Assembly: GCA_949285135.1 (NCBI GenBank)
Contig: CASDXO010000002.1
Location: 124,001 to 188,000 of the forward strand
DNA length: 64,000 bases
Reading direction: 5' to 3'
From: an uncultured Phascolarctobacterium sp.
GTDB lineage: Bacteria > Bacillota > Negativicutes > Acidaminococcales > Acidaminococcaceae
The translations under genes were made by a program, and so were the position numbers. Below, piece after piece: positions 54,084 through 63,107 of this stretch; position 1 is the first letter of the stretch, and each line of letters opens with the position of its first letter. Below the pieces are notes generated by a model. That model saw nothing but the letters and a program-made list of their open reading frames with translations, made no database searches and was not told the DNA's origin.

Positions 54084-54278
54084 GTGAATATGAGCTTTTT
54101 TACCAATGTTATCGACGTTTTGCATACCCTTGTCATTGCCTTGGGTTGCAGCCTGTGCGTGTGGGGTGGCATCAACCTTCTGAAAGGTTACGGATCGGAT
54201 ACCCCTGATTCCAAAAAGGTTGGAGTACAGCAGCATATTTTGCGGCAAAGGAAGAATTGGGAAAACAAAGCGACATAG
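54084..54278 (+). pseudogene. Maff2-like ICE protein remnant
   Basis: A 64-residue frame starting SFFTNVIDVLHTLVIALGCSLCVWGGINLLKGYGSDTPDSK. The single hydrophobic helix and the GINLLKGYG segment match small Maff2-family membrane proteins, which in Tn1549-like ICEs follow the coupling protein gene. The C-terminal part (QQHILRQRKNWENKAT) no longer fits the family, which suggests a rearrangement. It may still be translated. Confidence 0.65.
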
Positions 54279-54365
54279 TATAAAAATTAAAGAGCAACTA
54301 ATTTGTAAAAAAGTATACATAATTAACACTATAAAATACAAAAAATAAGAAAGTGTAAAATTTTG

Positions 54366-54394
54366 TTGACTGCCTTTTACCTGTATGTTAAAAT
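54366..54394 (+). promoter_or_regulatory. Predicted sigma-A promoter of the trp operon
   Basis: TTGACT (54366-54371) and TAAAAT (54389-54394) with 17-base spacing. It is only about 85 bases from the end of the ICE remnant; the AT-rich stretch between them shows no gene. Confidence 0.75.
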
Positions 54395-54401
54395 TTGCTC
54401 A

Positions 54402-54690
54402 ATTTAAAAAAGCAAACCGTTGAAGCGGAGATAACGGCTAATATGCCTTTACAGAGAGCCTGCGCTGCTGAGAGTCAGGTAAGAAACAGTTTGTCAAATG
54501 GACCGCTGAGGGTGCAGTCAAATGCGCGTGAGCGCAGAGTATTCTGCAACGTGTGGGCATACGTTAGTTGCCGGGGATATGTTGGTATCCTGACAAGTGT
54601 ACGGCGTCGTAGTCGTAAAGCAAGGTGGCACCGCGGATAAAGTTTATTCGTCCTTGACAGAAGAAAGATTTCTGTCAGGGACTTTTTTAT
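54402..54690 (+). promoter_or_regulatory. T-box leader of the trp operon, specifier TGG (Trp)
   Basis: Stem I starts with GAAGCGGAGA; the specifier TGG at 54499-54501 is followed by A and then by CCGC, which pairs with GCGG on the 5' side. The T-box AAGGTGGCACCGCGG is at 54622-54636. The terminator GTCCTTGACAGAA/TTTCTGTCAGGGAC with six or more T lies at 54650-54690. Uncharged tRNA-Trp would allow read-through into trpE. Confidence 0.93.
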
Positions 54691-54732
54691 TCTTCTGGCA
54701 GAAATCGGAGAAGTATTTTTGGAGGTAAAGTA

Positions 54733-56196
54733 ATGAAATTTTATCCGTCGTTAGAAGATGTCAGAAAAATTGCGTCTGAAGGTAAGTACAAAGTGTTGCC
54801 TGTAAGCTGCGAAGTTATGGCTGACATACGTACGCCTATTGAGGTGTTGAAAGCTTTAAAAAATGTTTATTCACATTGTTACATGCTGGAATCAGTTACA
54901 GATAATGAAAAATGGGGAAGATATACTTTCCTTGGTTTTGAACCGAAATTTGAAGTAACATGCCTTAACGGCAAAATGAAGATAGGCAATGTAAAGCTTG
55001 ATACGGATGAGCCGGCCAAAGTGCTGCGGCAGCTGCTAACTGATTATAAAAGTCCGAGATTCGATTATTTGCCCAGCTTTACCGGTGGACTTGTAGGCTA
55101 TTTTGCCTATGACTTTATCAGATACAGTGAGCCGAAAGCTTATGCAGACGTTCAGGACAGCGAAGCATTCAGGGATTTTGATTTGATGCTGTTTGATAAA
55201 GTGATTGCTTTTGATAATTACAGGCAGAAAATCATCCTCATTGCTAATATGTCTTTGGAAAACCCGGAGACAGAATATAATAAAGCGGTTATGGAGCTGC
55301 GGCAAATGTACGAATTACTGAAAGAAGGCAGACCTGCAGCAGATACTGGCGGTAAACTTTTAAGCAGGATAGAGCCTTTGTTTACCAAAGAAGAATTTTG
55401 CAGCATGGTGGACAAAGCAAAGCATTATATCAGAGAAGGCGATATTTTTCAGATAGTGTTGTCTAATCGTTTGAACGCAGCTTTTGCCGGCAGTTTATTG
55501 AATACTTATCGTATTTTAAGGACGCTTAATCCGTCACCGTATATGTTTTATTTTTCCGGCACGGATGTAGAAGTGGCGGGAGCGTCACCGGAAACATTGG
55601 TCAAGCTGGAAAACGGCGTGCTGCATACTTTTCCGCTGGCAGGAACGAGACCGCGTGGTAAAACGGATGCGGAGGACTTGGCTTTAGAGCAGGAGCTGCT
55701 GCAGGATGAAAAAGAACTGGCTGAGCATAATATGCTGGTGGACCTGGGTCGTAATGATTTAGGCAGAATAAGTAAATTCGGCAGCGTACAGGTAGAAAAG
55801 CTGCATTCTGTTGAGAAATATTCTCATGTAATGCACATCGGTTCGACGGTGCGAGGTGAGCTACGTGAAGATTTGGACGCACTGGATGCCATTGCGGCGG
55901 TGCTGCCGGCGGGAACTTTATCTGGAGCACCTAAGATTAGAGCCTGCCAGCTTATTGGCGAACTGGAAAAGAATAAGCGCGGTATTTATGGCGGTGCTGT
56001 AGGATATATTGATTTTACAGGCAATATGGATACCTGTATAGCAATCAGGATTGCCTATAAAAAGAATGGTACGGTATTTGTACGCAGCGGCGCAGGTATT
56101 GTGGCCGATTCGGTGCCTGAAAAGGAATATCAGGAGTGTTTGAATAAGGCGCAGGCCGTGCTTAAAGCGTTGCAGCTGGCGGAGGAAGAATTATGA
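54733..56196 (+). CDS. trpE: Anthranilate synthase component I
   Basis: A 487-residue chorismate-using subunit. The chorismate-binding core has the late signatures SPYMFYFSG, ASPETLVKL, TFPLAGTRPRGKT, MLVDLGRNDLGRI and LPAGTLSGAPKIRA, and GIYGGAVGYIDFTGNMDTCIAIR. It makes anthranilate from chorismate with ammonia supplied by TrpG. It is the first gene of trpEGDCFBA behind a Trp T-box, with GGAGG before the ATG, and it overlaps trpG by four bases. Confidence 0.97.
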   Translation: MKFYPSLEDVRKIASEGKYKVLPVSCEVMADIRTPIEVLKALKNVYSHCYMLESVTDNEKWGRYTFLGFEPKFEVTCLNGKMKIGNVKLDTDEPAKVLRQLLTDYKSPRFDYLPSFTGGLVGYFAYDFIRYSEPKAYADVQDSEAFRDFDLMLFDKVIAFDNYRQKIILIANMSLENPETEYNKAVMELRQMYELLKEGRPAADTGGKLLSRIEPLFTKEEFCSMVDKAKHYIREGDIFQIVLSNRLNAAFAGSLLNTYRILRTLNPSPYMFYFSGTDVEVAGASPETLVKLENGVLHTFPLAGTRPRGKTDAEDLALEQELLQDEKELAEHNMLVDLGRNDLGRISKFGSVQVEKLHSVEKYSHVMHIGSTVRGELREDLDALDAIAAVLPAGTLSGAPKIRACQLIGELEKNKRGIYGGAVGYIDFTGNMDTCIAIRIAYKKNGTVFVRSGAGIVADSVPEKEYQECLNKAQAVLKALQLAEEEL

Positions 56197-56762
56197 TATT
56201 ACTGATAGACAATTATGACAGCTTCTCTTATAACCTGTATCAGCTGGTTGGAGAACTTGCTGAGAATATTAAAGTGATTCGTAATGATGAGCTGAGCGTT
56301 GAACAGATTGCAGACTTACGACCGGAGAAAATTATTCTTTCACCGGGACCTGGCAGACCGGAAAATGCCGGCGTCATTATGGATTGCATTAAACAGTTAG
56401 GCGACAAAGTGCCTGTTTTGGGAGTGTGCCTTGGACACCAGGCGATTTGCGCAGCATTCGGAGGTAAAATCGTGTATGCGCCGGAGCTGATGCATGGCAA
56501 ACAGTCCATGGTAAAATTCCAGACTAATTGTCCATTGTTTGCGGGCTGCACGGAAAAGTCGCCAGTAGCACGGTATCATTCACTGCTGGCTGACAGAGAG
56601 ACGCTGCCGGAATGCCTGGCAGTTACGGCTACTACTGATGACGGCCTTGTAATGGGAGTGCAGCATAAAAAGCTGCCGATATTTGGAGTGCAGTTCCATC
56701 CTGAGTCTATTATGACGACGCAAGGCAAAATTATGTTGCAAAATTTTATTGCGTTGAAATGA
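56193..56762 (+). CDS. trpG: Anthranilate synthase component II (glutamine amidotransferase)
   Basis: A 189-residue class I glutamine amidotransferase. The nucleophile Cys lies in [12 protein letters not shown] near residue 78, and the His-Glu pair is in VQFHPESI near the C-terminus. It passes ammonia to TrpE, and may also serve PabB since no pabA is seen here. It is not fused to trpD. Confidence 0.96.
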   Translation: MILLIDNYDSFSYNLYQLVGELAENIKVIRNDELSVEQIADLRPEKIILSPGPGRPENAGVIMDCIKQLGDKVPVLGVCLGHQAICAAFGGKIVYAPELMHGKQSMVKFQTNCPLFAGCTEKSPVARYHSLLADRETLPECLAVTATTDDGLVMGVQHKKLPIFGVQFHPESIMTTQGKIMLQNFIALK

Positions 56763-56766
56763 GGGA

Positions 56767-57801
56767 ATGATGATGATTAAAGAAGCGATTGTAAAGATTG
56801 TCAATAAAGAAGATTTAAGCTTTAATGAAGCCTATACTGTAATGAATGAAATTATGAGCGGACAGACGACACCGACACAAAATTCGGCGTTTCTGGCAGC
56901 ACTGTCTACTAAAAGTACCAGGGCGGAGACTACCAGTGAGATTGCCGGCTGTGCTGCAGCCATGCGTGACCATGCGACTAAACTGGTAACAGATATGGAT
57001 TTATTTGAAATAGTGGGCACTGGCGGAGATAATTCTCAGAGCTTTAATATTTCTACTACTTCGGCACTGGTTGCAGCAGCAGGCGGCATGAAGGTTGCCA
57101 AACACGGTAACAGGGCGGCTTCTTCCAAATGCGGGACGGCTGATTGTCTGGAAGCTTTAGGCGTAAACATTGAGCAGAGTCCCAATAAGTGTCTGGAATT
57201 GCTTCGTGAAGTAGGAATGTGCTTTTTCTTTGCGCAGAAATACCATACGTCAATGAAATATGTTGGCGCCATCCGTAAGGAACTGGGTTTTCGCACTGTG
57301 TTTAATATTTTAGGGCCGCTGACTAATCCAGGCAGTCCCAGAATGCAGCTGTTAGGCGTCTACGACGAATATTTGGTGGAGCCGTTAGCACAGGTACTTA
57401 TTGACCTTGGCGTACGGCGCGGTATGGTGGTATACGGGCAGGACAAGCTGGATGAGATTTCTCTGAGTGCGCCGACTACGGTCTGCGAGTTTAAGGACGG
57501 CTGGTTTAAATCCTATACTATCCAACCGGAAGATTTTGGCTTTGCGCGCTGTACAAAAGAAGACCTTGTGGGTGGTACGCCGCAGGAAAATGCATCTATT
57601 ACGCTTGCTGTTTTACAGGGAAAGGAACGTGGACCGAAAAGAAATACCGTACTGATGAATGCCGGAGCGTCGCTGTATATTGGCGGCAAGGCTGAAAGCT
57701 TTAAAGGCGGTGTAGAGCTGGCAGCGCAGCTGATTGATTCCGGCAGTGCATTGGCAACGCTGAACAAATTTATTGCAGTCAGCAACAGAGCGGAGGCATG
57801 A
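56767..57801 (+). CDS. trpD: Anthranilate phosphoribosyltransferase
   Basis: A 344-residue enzyme that joins anthranilate with PRPP. The PRPP-binding [14 protein letters not shown] is at about residues 80-93; [21 protein letters not shown] and [36 protein letters not shown] follow. Starts at 56767, 56770 and 56773 are all in frame; 56773 has the best spacing to GAGGG. The stop is one base from trpC. Confidence 0.97.
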   Translation: MMMIKEAIVKIVNKEDLSFNEAYTVMNEIMSGQTTPTQNSAFLAALSTKSTRAETTSEIAGCAAAMRDHATKLVTDMDLFEIVGTGGDNSQSFNISTTSALVAAAGGMKVAKHGNRAASSKCGTADCLEALGVNIEQSPNKCLELLREVGMCFFFAQKYHTSMKYVGAIRKELGFRTVFNILGPLTNPGSPRMQLLGVYDEYLVEPLAQVLIDLGVRRGMVVYGQDKLDEISLSAPTTVCEFKDGWFKSYTIQPEDFGFARCTKEDLVGGTPQENASITLAVLQGKERGPKRNTVLMNAGASLYIGGKAESFKGGVELAAQLIDSGSALATLNKFIAVSNRAEA

Positions 57802-57802
57802 G

Positions 57803-58582
57803 ATGACTATTTTAGAGGAAATTGCTGCTTACGCAGCAGAACGTGTGCGGCAGGCGGAAAGGAACTTACCAATAGAAGCGGTCAGGGAGCAGGCGTTGGC
57901 GTTAGCAGGCAAAGATTTTGCTTTTGAAAAAGCTTTGCGTAAGCCGGAACTGGCTTTTATCTGTGAGTGTAAAAAAGCATCGCCATCCAAAGGCATCATC
58001 GCGGCAGATTTTCCATATTTACAGATTGCCAGAGAGTATGAACAGGCTGGGGCCGAGTGCATTTCGGTATTAACTGAGCCTAAATGGTTTCTGGGCAGCA
58101 ACAGCTATTTGGGTGAGATTGCAGCGGCGGTGTCCGTACCTTGTCTGCGTAAAGATTTTGTAGTTTCTCCCTATATGATTTATGAGGCAAGAGTTTCAGG
58201 AGCTGCTGCCGTATTGCTTATTTGCTCGCTGCTGACAGAAAAGGAACTGGCGGACTATATTGAAATCTGTAACAGCATGGGGCTGTCTGCTTTAGTGGAA
58301 GCTCACAGTGAGGCTGAGGTAAAGATGGCTGTACATGCAGGTGCAAAGATTATCGGAGTAAATAACAGAAATCTGAAGGATTTTTCCGTGGATACGGAAA
58401 ACAGCCGCAGACTGAGAGAATTAGTGCCGCCGGAGATTATATTTGTTGCGGAAAGCGGGGTAAGCTGCGCGGCAGATGTGCAGCAGCTGCGGCAGATAGG
58501 TGCTGACGCCGTACTTGTAGGGGAAGCATTGATGCGGGCAGCTGATCGAAAAGCTAAACTGGCAGAACTGCGGGGTGCATGA
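57803..58582 (+). CDS. trpC: Indole-3-glycerol phosphate synthase
   Basis: A 259-residue TIM barrel. The signature FICECKKASPSKGII with the catalytic Lys residues is present near 50-65, ISVLTEPKWFLGS, LRKDFVVSPYMIYEA and GVNNRNLKDFSVD follow. ATG 57803 comes right after the trpD stop (GCATGAGATG). It is separate from trpF, unlike the fused enterobacterial protein. Confidence 0.97.
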   Translation: MTILEEIAAYAAERVRQAERNLPIEAVREQALALAGKDFAFEKALRKPELAFICECKKASPSKGIIAADFPYLQIAREYEQAGAECISVLTEPKWFLGSNSYLGEIAAAVSVPCLRKDFVVSPYMIYEARVSGAAAVLLICSLLTEKELADYIEICNSMGLSALVEAHSEAEVKMAVHAGAKIIGVNNRNLKDFSVDTENSRRLRELVPPEIIFVAESGVSCAADVQQLRQIGADAVLVGEALMRAADRKAKLAELRGA

Positions 58583-59184
58583 TGACGAAAGTTAAATTGT
58601 GCGGACTGAAAAGTGAAGCTGATATTGCTGCTGCCAATATTTTGCGGCCGGACTATGTTGGCTTTGTCTTTGCACCACACAGCAGGCGGTATCTTGCTCC
58701 GCAAAAGGCTGCGCTGCTGCGTCAGCAGCTGGATAAAAATATTATTGCGGTCGGTGTTTTTGTAAATGAAAAGGTGGAAGCAGTAGCGACTTTGCTTACT
58801 GAAGGCACGATAGATATTGCCCAGCTGCACGGTACTGAGAATGACGAATATATCAGTCAGCTGAAGCAGTTAACTGATAAAGAAATTATTAAAGCTTTTA
58901 AAATAGAAAATACCGGCGATGTCAAACTGGCGGCTTTAAGCAGCGCTGATTATATCCTGCTGGATTCCGGTGCGGGTACAGGGACAAGTTTTGACTGGAA
59001 TTTGCTGCAAGGTTTTGAACGACCATATTTTTTAGCCGGAGGTTTGGACTGCAGTAATGTGAGCGAAGCCGTATGCAGGCTGCGCCCTTATGCGGTAGAT
59101 GTAAGCTCCGGTATTGAAACCGACGGTACTAAGGATTATGAAAAAATGACTGCATTTGTTAATGCAGTACGTAATATAAAGTGA
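58579..59184 (+). CDS. trpF: Phosphoribosylanthranilate isomerase
   Basis: A 201-residue TIM barrel with the catalytic Cys in [12 protein letters not shown] near residue 8 and a catalytic Asp in the [12 protein letters not shown] region. [19 protein letters not shown] is a family signature. ATG 58579 overlaps the trpC stop by four bases; the adjacent ATG 58582 is an alternative. It ends just before trpB. Confidence 0.96.
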   Translation: MMTKVKLCGLKSEADIAAANILRPDYVGFVFAPHSRRYLAPQKAALLRQQLDKNIIAVGVFVNEKVEAVATLLTEGTIDIAQLHGTENDEYISQLKQLTDKEIIKAFKIENTGDVKLAALSSADYILLDSGAGTGTSFDWNLLQGFERPYFLAGGLDCSNVSEAVCRLRPYAVDVSSGIETDGTKDYEKMTAFVNAVRNIK

Positions 59185-59198
59185 AGGGATGTAGGAAG

Positions 59199-60389
59199 AT
59201 GACTAACAGGAAAGGCAGATTCGGCATTCATGGTGGACAGTATATACCTGAAACATTGATGAATGCTGTTACAGAACTGGAGAAAGCATATAATCATTAT
59301 AAGGATGATCCGGAATTTAAAAAGGAACTTGCGGAATTGTTCAATGAATATGCAGGCAGGCCTTCCAGACTGTATTATGCAGAAAAGATGACAAAAGATT
59401 TGGGCGGTGCCAAGATTTATTTGAAACGTGAGGATTTAAATCATACTGGCGCTCATAAGATAAATAATGTGCTGGGGCAGGCACTGCTGGCTAAAAAAAT
59501 GGGTAAGACGAGACTGATTGCTGAAACAGGGGCCGGGCAGCACGGGGTTGCAACGGCGACAGCTGCAGCCTTAATGAATATGGAATGTGTAGTATTTATG
59601 GGCGAAGAAGATACTATTCGTCAGGCTTTGAATGTTTACCGCATGAAACTGCTGGGGGCAACGGTTGTGCCGGTAAAAACAGGTACTGGTACTTTAAAGG
59701 ATGCTGTATCGGAGGCGCTGCGTGAATGGACTACCAGAATAGATGACACTCATTACTGTCTGGGGTCTGTTATGGGGCCGCATCCTTTTCCTACTATCGT
59801 GCGTGATTTTCAGGCTGTCATTTCACAGGAAATTAAAGAACAGATGCTGGCAAAAGAACACAGACTGCCTGACGTGGTGATTGCCTGTGTAGGCGGTGGC
59901 TCCAATGCTATCGGCAGCTTCTATAATTTTATTGATGATAAAGAAGTAAGACTGATTGGCTGTGAAGCTGCAGGAAGAGGTGTAGATACCTATGAAACTG
60001 CAGCAACCATCAATACTGGTAGTTTGGGTATTTTTCATGGGATGAAATCCTACTTCTGCCAAAATAAGTACGGACAGATTGCGCCCGTATATTCCATTTC
60101 TGCGGGGCTTGACTATCCTGGTATTGGGCCGGAACATGCTTATCTGCATGATATAGGCAGAGCGGAATATGTGCCTGTAACAGATGAAGAAGCTGTTTGT
60201 GCTTTTGAATATATGGCGAGGACGGAGGGCATTATTCCTGCTATCGAATCCGCCCATGCTGTTGCCTATGCCATGAAGCTGGCACCGCAAATGCGCAAAG
60301 ATCAGCTGATGGTAATTACCATATCCGGCAGAGGAGACAAGGATTGTGCTGCCATTGCCAGATACAGAGGGGAGAATATTAATGAGTAA
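59199..60389 (+). CDS. trpB: Tryptophan synthase beta chain
   Basis: A 396-residue PLP enzyme that makes tryptophan from indole and serine. The PLP lysine lies in [11 protein letters not shown] near residue 86, the catalytic Glu in [15 protein letters not shown], and the phosphate loop [12 protein letters not shown]. It begins [17 protein letters not shown] chose ATG 59199 with AGGAAG upstream rather than GTG 59181. It overlaps trpA by eight bases. Confidence 0.98.
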   Translation: MTNRKGRFGIHGGQYIPETLMNAVTELEKAYNHYKDDPEFKKELAELFNEYAGRPSRLYYAEKMTKDLGGAKIYLKREDLNHTGAHKINNVLGQALLAKKMGKTRLIAETGAGQHGVATATAAALMNMECVVFMGEEDTIRQALNVYRMKLLGATVVPVKTGTGTLKDAVSEALREWTTRIDDTHYCLGSVMGPHPFPTIVRDFQAVISQEIKEQMLAKEHRLPDVVIACVGGGSNAIGSFYNFIDDKEVRLIGCEAAGRGVDTYETAATINTGSLGIFHGMKSYFCQNKYGQIAPVYSISAGLDYPGIGPEHAYLHDIGRAEYVPVTDEEAVCAFEYMARTEGIIPAIESAHAVAYAMKLAPQMRKDQLMVITISGRGDKDCAAIARYRGENINE

Positions 60390-61155
60390 GATAAAATCTG
60401 CTTTTACAAACGGCAAGGCTTTTATTGCCTTTATTACTTGTGGTGACCCTGATTTACAAACTACTGAAGAAGCAGTTTGTGCGGCTGCAGCTAACGGTGC
60501 CGATCTTATCGAACTGGGCATACCTTTTTCTGACCCTACGGCAGAAGGGCCGGTAATTCAGGGAGCTAATCTCAGAGCGCTAAATGGCGGTGTGACTACA
60601 GATAAAATTTTTGAACTTGTTGAAAGACTGCGCACCAAAGTTACCGTTCCCATGGTTTTTATGACTTATGCTAACGTAGTTTTTTCCTACGGGGCGGAAA
60701 AATTTATTTCTCAATGTGCTGCAGTCGGCATTGACGGGCTTATTTTACCGGACATTCCTTATGAGGAAAAAGAGGAGTTTTTACCTGTTTGCAGGAAGCA
60801 TGGGGTAGACCTCATCTCTATGATAACGCCTGCGTCTGCTGACAGGATTGCCATGATTGCTAAAGAGGCGGAAGGATTTCTCTATATTGTTTCCAGCCTG
60901 GGTGTAACTGGTACAAGAAGTGAAATTACCACAGACATCGCGTCTATGGTAAAAATTGTGCGTGCAAACAGCAATATTCCCTGTGCGATAGGTTTTGGCA
61001 TTTCTACACCAAAGCAGGCACAGACCATGGCAGGTTTTGCTGATGGGGTGATTGTGGGTTCGGCCATTATTAAGCTGCTGGAAAAATATGGCATGCAGGC
61101 GCCGCAATATATAGGCGAATATGTTAAAAGCATGAAAACAGCCATCATGCAGTAA
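60382..61155 (+). CDS. trpA: Tryptophan synthase alpha chain
   Basis: A 257-residue TIM barrel that releases indole from indole-3-glycerol phosphate to TrpB. The catalytic Glu lies in [21 protein letters not shown], and the catalytic Asp in [16 protein letters not shown]. The phosphate-binding loop GVTGTRSE and [10 protein letters not shown] are present. ATG 60382 has GGGGAG upstream. It is the last gene of the trp operon; no strong terminator is visible before the next promoter. Confidence 0.97.
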   Translation: MSKIKSAFTNGKAFIAFITCGDPDLQTTEEAVCAAAANGADLIELGIPFSDPTAEGPVIQGANLRALNGGVTTDKIFELVERLRTKVTVPMVFMTYANVVFSYGAEKFISQCAAVGIDGLILPDIPYEEKEEFLPVCRKHGVDLISMITPASADRIAMIAKEAEGFLYIVSSLGVTGTRSEITTDIASMVKIVRANSNIPCAIGFGISTPKQAQTMAGFADGVIVGSAIIKLLEKYGMQAPQYIGEYVKSMKTAIMQ

Positions 61156-61161
61156 AGCGTT

Positions 61162-61190
61162 TTTACAGAGGGCAGATACTGTGCTATAAT
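61162..61190 (+). promoter_or_regulatory. Predicted promoter of the deformylase-like gene
   Basis: TTTACA (61162-61167) and TATAAT (61185-61190) with 17-base spacing, 34 bases before the start codon. Confidence 0.65.
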
Positions 61191-61223
61191 CAATGATACA
61201 AAAATTATAAAGGAAGTAAGCAG

Positions 61224-61634
61224 ATGGTCAGAGATATTGTAAAAGATATGTTCTTTTTAGCACAGAAGTCAGAACCAGCTACGTCCAGGGACAGAAAGGT
61301 TGCAGACGATTTATTGGATACTCTGCGGGATAATCGTGAACGCTGCGTAGGTATGGCTGCTAATATGATTGGTGAACGTAAGCGCATTATTGCCATAGCT
61401 GATGGCAATAATTATCTGGTAATGTTTAATCCGGTGATTGTTGGAAAAGAGCGTCCTTATGAAGCAGAGGAAGGATGCCTGTCCCTGACGGGCGTGCGCA
61501 CTACAACGCGCTATGAACAGATAATGCTTGAGTATCAGGATATGAAACTGCGCAAAAAGCGGGAGCAGTTTTCCGGTTTTACTGCTCAGATTATTCAGCA
61601 TGAATGTGACCATTTGGAAGGTATACTTATTTGA
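61224..61634 (+). CDS. def: Peptide deformylase-like protein with altered motif I
   Basis: A 136-residue protein of the deformylase family. Motif II is EEGCLSLTGV and motif III is IQHECDHLEGIL, so the metal ligands Cys and two His plus the catalytic Glu are present. Motif I reads GMAANMIG where the usual form is GxxAAPQIG; the glutamine that stabilises the reaction intermediate is replaced by Met. The protein is also shorter than typical Def. It may be a second deformylase with changed specificity. It has its own promoter. Confidence 0.85.
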   Translation: MVRDIVKDMFFLAQKSEPATSRDRKVADDLLDTLRDNRERCVGMAANMIGERKRIIAIADGNNYLVMFNPVIVGKERPYEAEEGCLSLTGVRTTTRYEQIMLEYQDMKLRKKREQFSGFTAQIIQHECDHLEGILI

Positions 61635-61688
61635 AAATAAAACAACCCTGTATGCTGTCTGGTGAAAGCATACAGGGTTGTTTTATTT
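61635..61688. terminator. Bidirectional terminator between def-like gene and ilvA
   Basis: A 22-bp perfect inverted repeat: the left arm 61635-61656 (AAATAAAACAACCC...) pairs with 61667-61688, with a 10-base loop and A/T tracts at both ends. Confidence 0.88.
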
Positions 61689-62893
61689 CAGGCTTTTTCG
61701 TTGAAAAGGGTGAAGCCTGCTTCCGTAAGTTTTTGCTTGATTTGCTCAATCTGCAATGCATCGCGAGTTTCAAGGCTGAGCTTGAGAAAGCAGCTGGTGA
61801 TAGGCATGTTGGCATCGGCACGATCGTGATGGACGCTGATAACATTGGCTCCGCAGCTGCTGATGATATCGCTGACACAAAGCAGCTGTCCGGGTTTGTC
61901 TTCCAGCGCAATCATCAGATTGGTCTTGCGGCCGCTGATGACCTGGCCGCGGGTAATGACGCGCGACAGAATATTAACGTCGATGTTGCCGCCGGAAATC
62001 AGGCAGACAGTTTTCTTGCCTGCTATAGGCAGCTTGTTGAACAGAGCAGCGGCAACAGGGGTAGCGCCTGCACCTTCAGCAATGAGTTTCTGTTTTTCTA
62101 TAAGCGTCAGGATGGCGGCAGCAATTTCATCTTCACTGACGGTAATAATATCATCTACATATTTGCTGATGATGTCAAAGGTCGTTTCACCGGGGGTTTT
62201 GACTGCTATGCCGTCGGCAAAAGTCTGTACACTGTTTAATGTTTCATAACAGTGGCTTTTATAGGCATTATACATGCTGGCTGCACCTGCTGCCTGCACT
62301 CCGTAAATCCTGATGTCAGGACGCAGGCTTTTCATAGCCAGCGCTACACCGGAAATAAGGCCGCCGCCGCCGATAGGGACTATTACAGCTTCAACATCAG
62401 GGAGCTGCTCCAGTATTTCCAGACCGATGCTGCCCTGACCGGCGATTACAAGCTCGTCGTCATAAGGATGGATAAAGGTCATGCCTGTTTCCTGCTGTAA
62501 TTCTACTGCGCGATCGTGAGCATCGTCGTAGGTACCGGGAACAAGTTCGACCTGTGCACCAAGTTTTTTGGTATTTTCTACCTTCATAATGGGGGCACCG
62601 TCAGGCATGCAGATGATGCTTTTAATACCCATACGGGTTGCGGCCAGTGCCACGCCCTGAGCATGATTGCCGGCGCTGCAGGCTATAACGCCGCGTGCGC
62701 GTTCTTCCGGAGTAAGCTGGCTGATTTTATAATATGCACCTCTGACCTTAAAACTGCCGGTTACCTGCAGGTTTTCTGTTTTCAGATAAAGGCTGTTGCC
62801 TTCACACAGCAGCGGCGCGGCAATCAGGTCTGTTTTGCGAGCAATGTTTTTCAGTACAAAAGCCGCATGGTAAATCTTATCCAAAGTAAGCAT
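61688..62893 (-). CDS. ilvA: Threonine ammonia-lyase (threonine dehydratase) with ACT domain
   Basis: A 401-residue PLP enzyme converting threonine to 2-oxobutyrate, the first step to isoleucine. The PLP lysine lies in GSFKVRGAYYKI near residue 50, the PLP phosphate loop is in PIGGGGLISG, and one ACT domain occupies about residues 325-401 (MIALEDKPGQLLCVSDIIS). The single ACT domain is typical of the medium form; control by isoleucine is possible but not shown. ATG 62893 has AAAGGAGTG upstream. Confidence 0.92.
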   Translation of the reverse strand: MLTLDKIYHAAFVLKNIARKTDLIAAPLLCEGNSLYLKTENLQVTGSFKVRGAYYKISQLTPEERARGVIACSAGNHAQGVALAATRMGIKSIICMPDGAPIMKVENTKKLGAQVELVPGTYDDAHDRAVELQQETGMTFIHPYDDELVIAGQGSIGLEILEQLPDVEAVIVPIGGGGLISGVALAMKSLRPDIRIYGVQAAGAASMYNAYKSHCYETLNSVQTFADGIAVKTPGETTFDIISKYVDDIITVSEDEIAAAILTLIEKQKLIAEGAGATPVAAALFNKLPIAGKKTVCLISGGNIDVNILSRVITRGQVISGRKTNLMIALEDKPGQLLCVSDIISSCGANVISVHHDRADANMPITSCFLKLSLETRDALQIEQIKQKLTEAGFTLFNEKA

Positions 62894-62910
62894 TATCTGC
62901 ACTCCTTTAT

Positions 62911-62938
62911 AAAAAAATAACTCCGCTTGAAGCAGAGC
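62911..62938 (-). terminator. Terminator-like hairpin in the ilvA leader
   Basis: On the minus strand CTCTGCTTCAAGCGGAG (62922-62938) folds into a hairpin followed by TTATTTTTTT, placed between the ilvA promoter and its ribosome binding site. It may be an attenuator. Confidence 0.6.
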
Positions 62939-62966
62939 ATGAAAAATATTAGTCTTTATAAAATCG

Positions 62967-62995
62967 ATTATAAGTGAATTTTTAGTGTACGTCAA
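62967..62995 (-). promoter_or_regulatory. Predicted promoter of ilvA
   Basis: On the minus strand TTGACG (62990-62995) and TATAAT (62967-62972) with 17-base spacing. Confidence 0.75.
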
Positions 62996-63004
62996 TAAAT
63001 TGTT

Positions 63005-63034
63005 TTGATGAAAGAGCTTCATCTATGCTATACT
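63005..63034 (+). promoter_or_regulatory. Predicted promoter of prmA
   Basis: TTGATG (63005-63010) and TATACT (63029-63034) with 18-base spacing, 73 bases before the prmA start. Confidence 0.5.
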
Positions 63035-63107
63035 TTAAGGTATCATTGCAGATGCTTGATGTTTATTTTGTGAAAATAATTTATGCTAAAGAAATGAGGA
63101 TAAGAAG

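Noticed and set aside
46805-54365. CRISPR array, IS element or tRNA attachment site around the accessory region
   Set aside because: No regularly spaced repeats, transposase, integrase or tRNA gene could be found; flanking direct repeats were not evident by eye.
54395-54640. 81-codon open frame before trpE
   Set aside because: It lies wholly inside the T-box leader and is explained by RNA structure.
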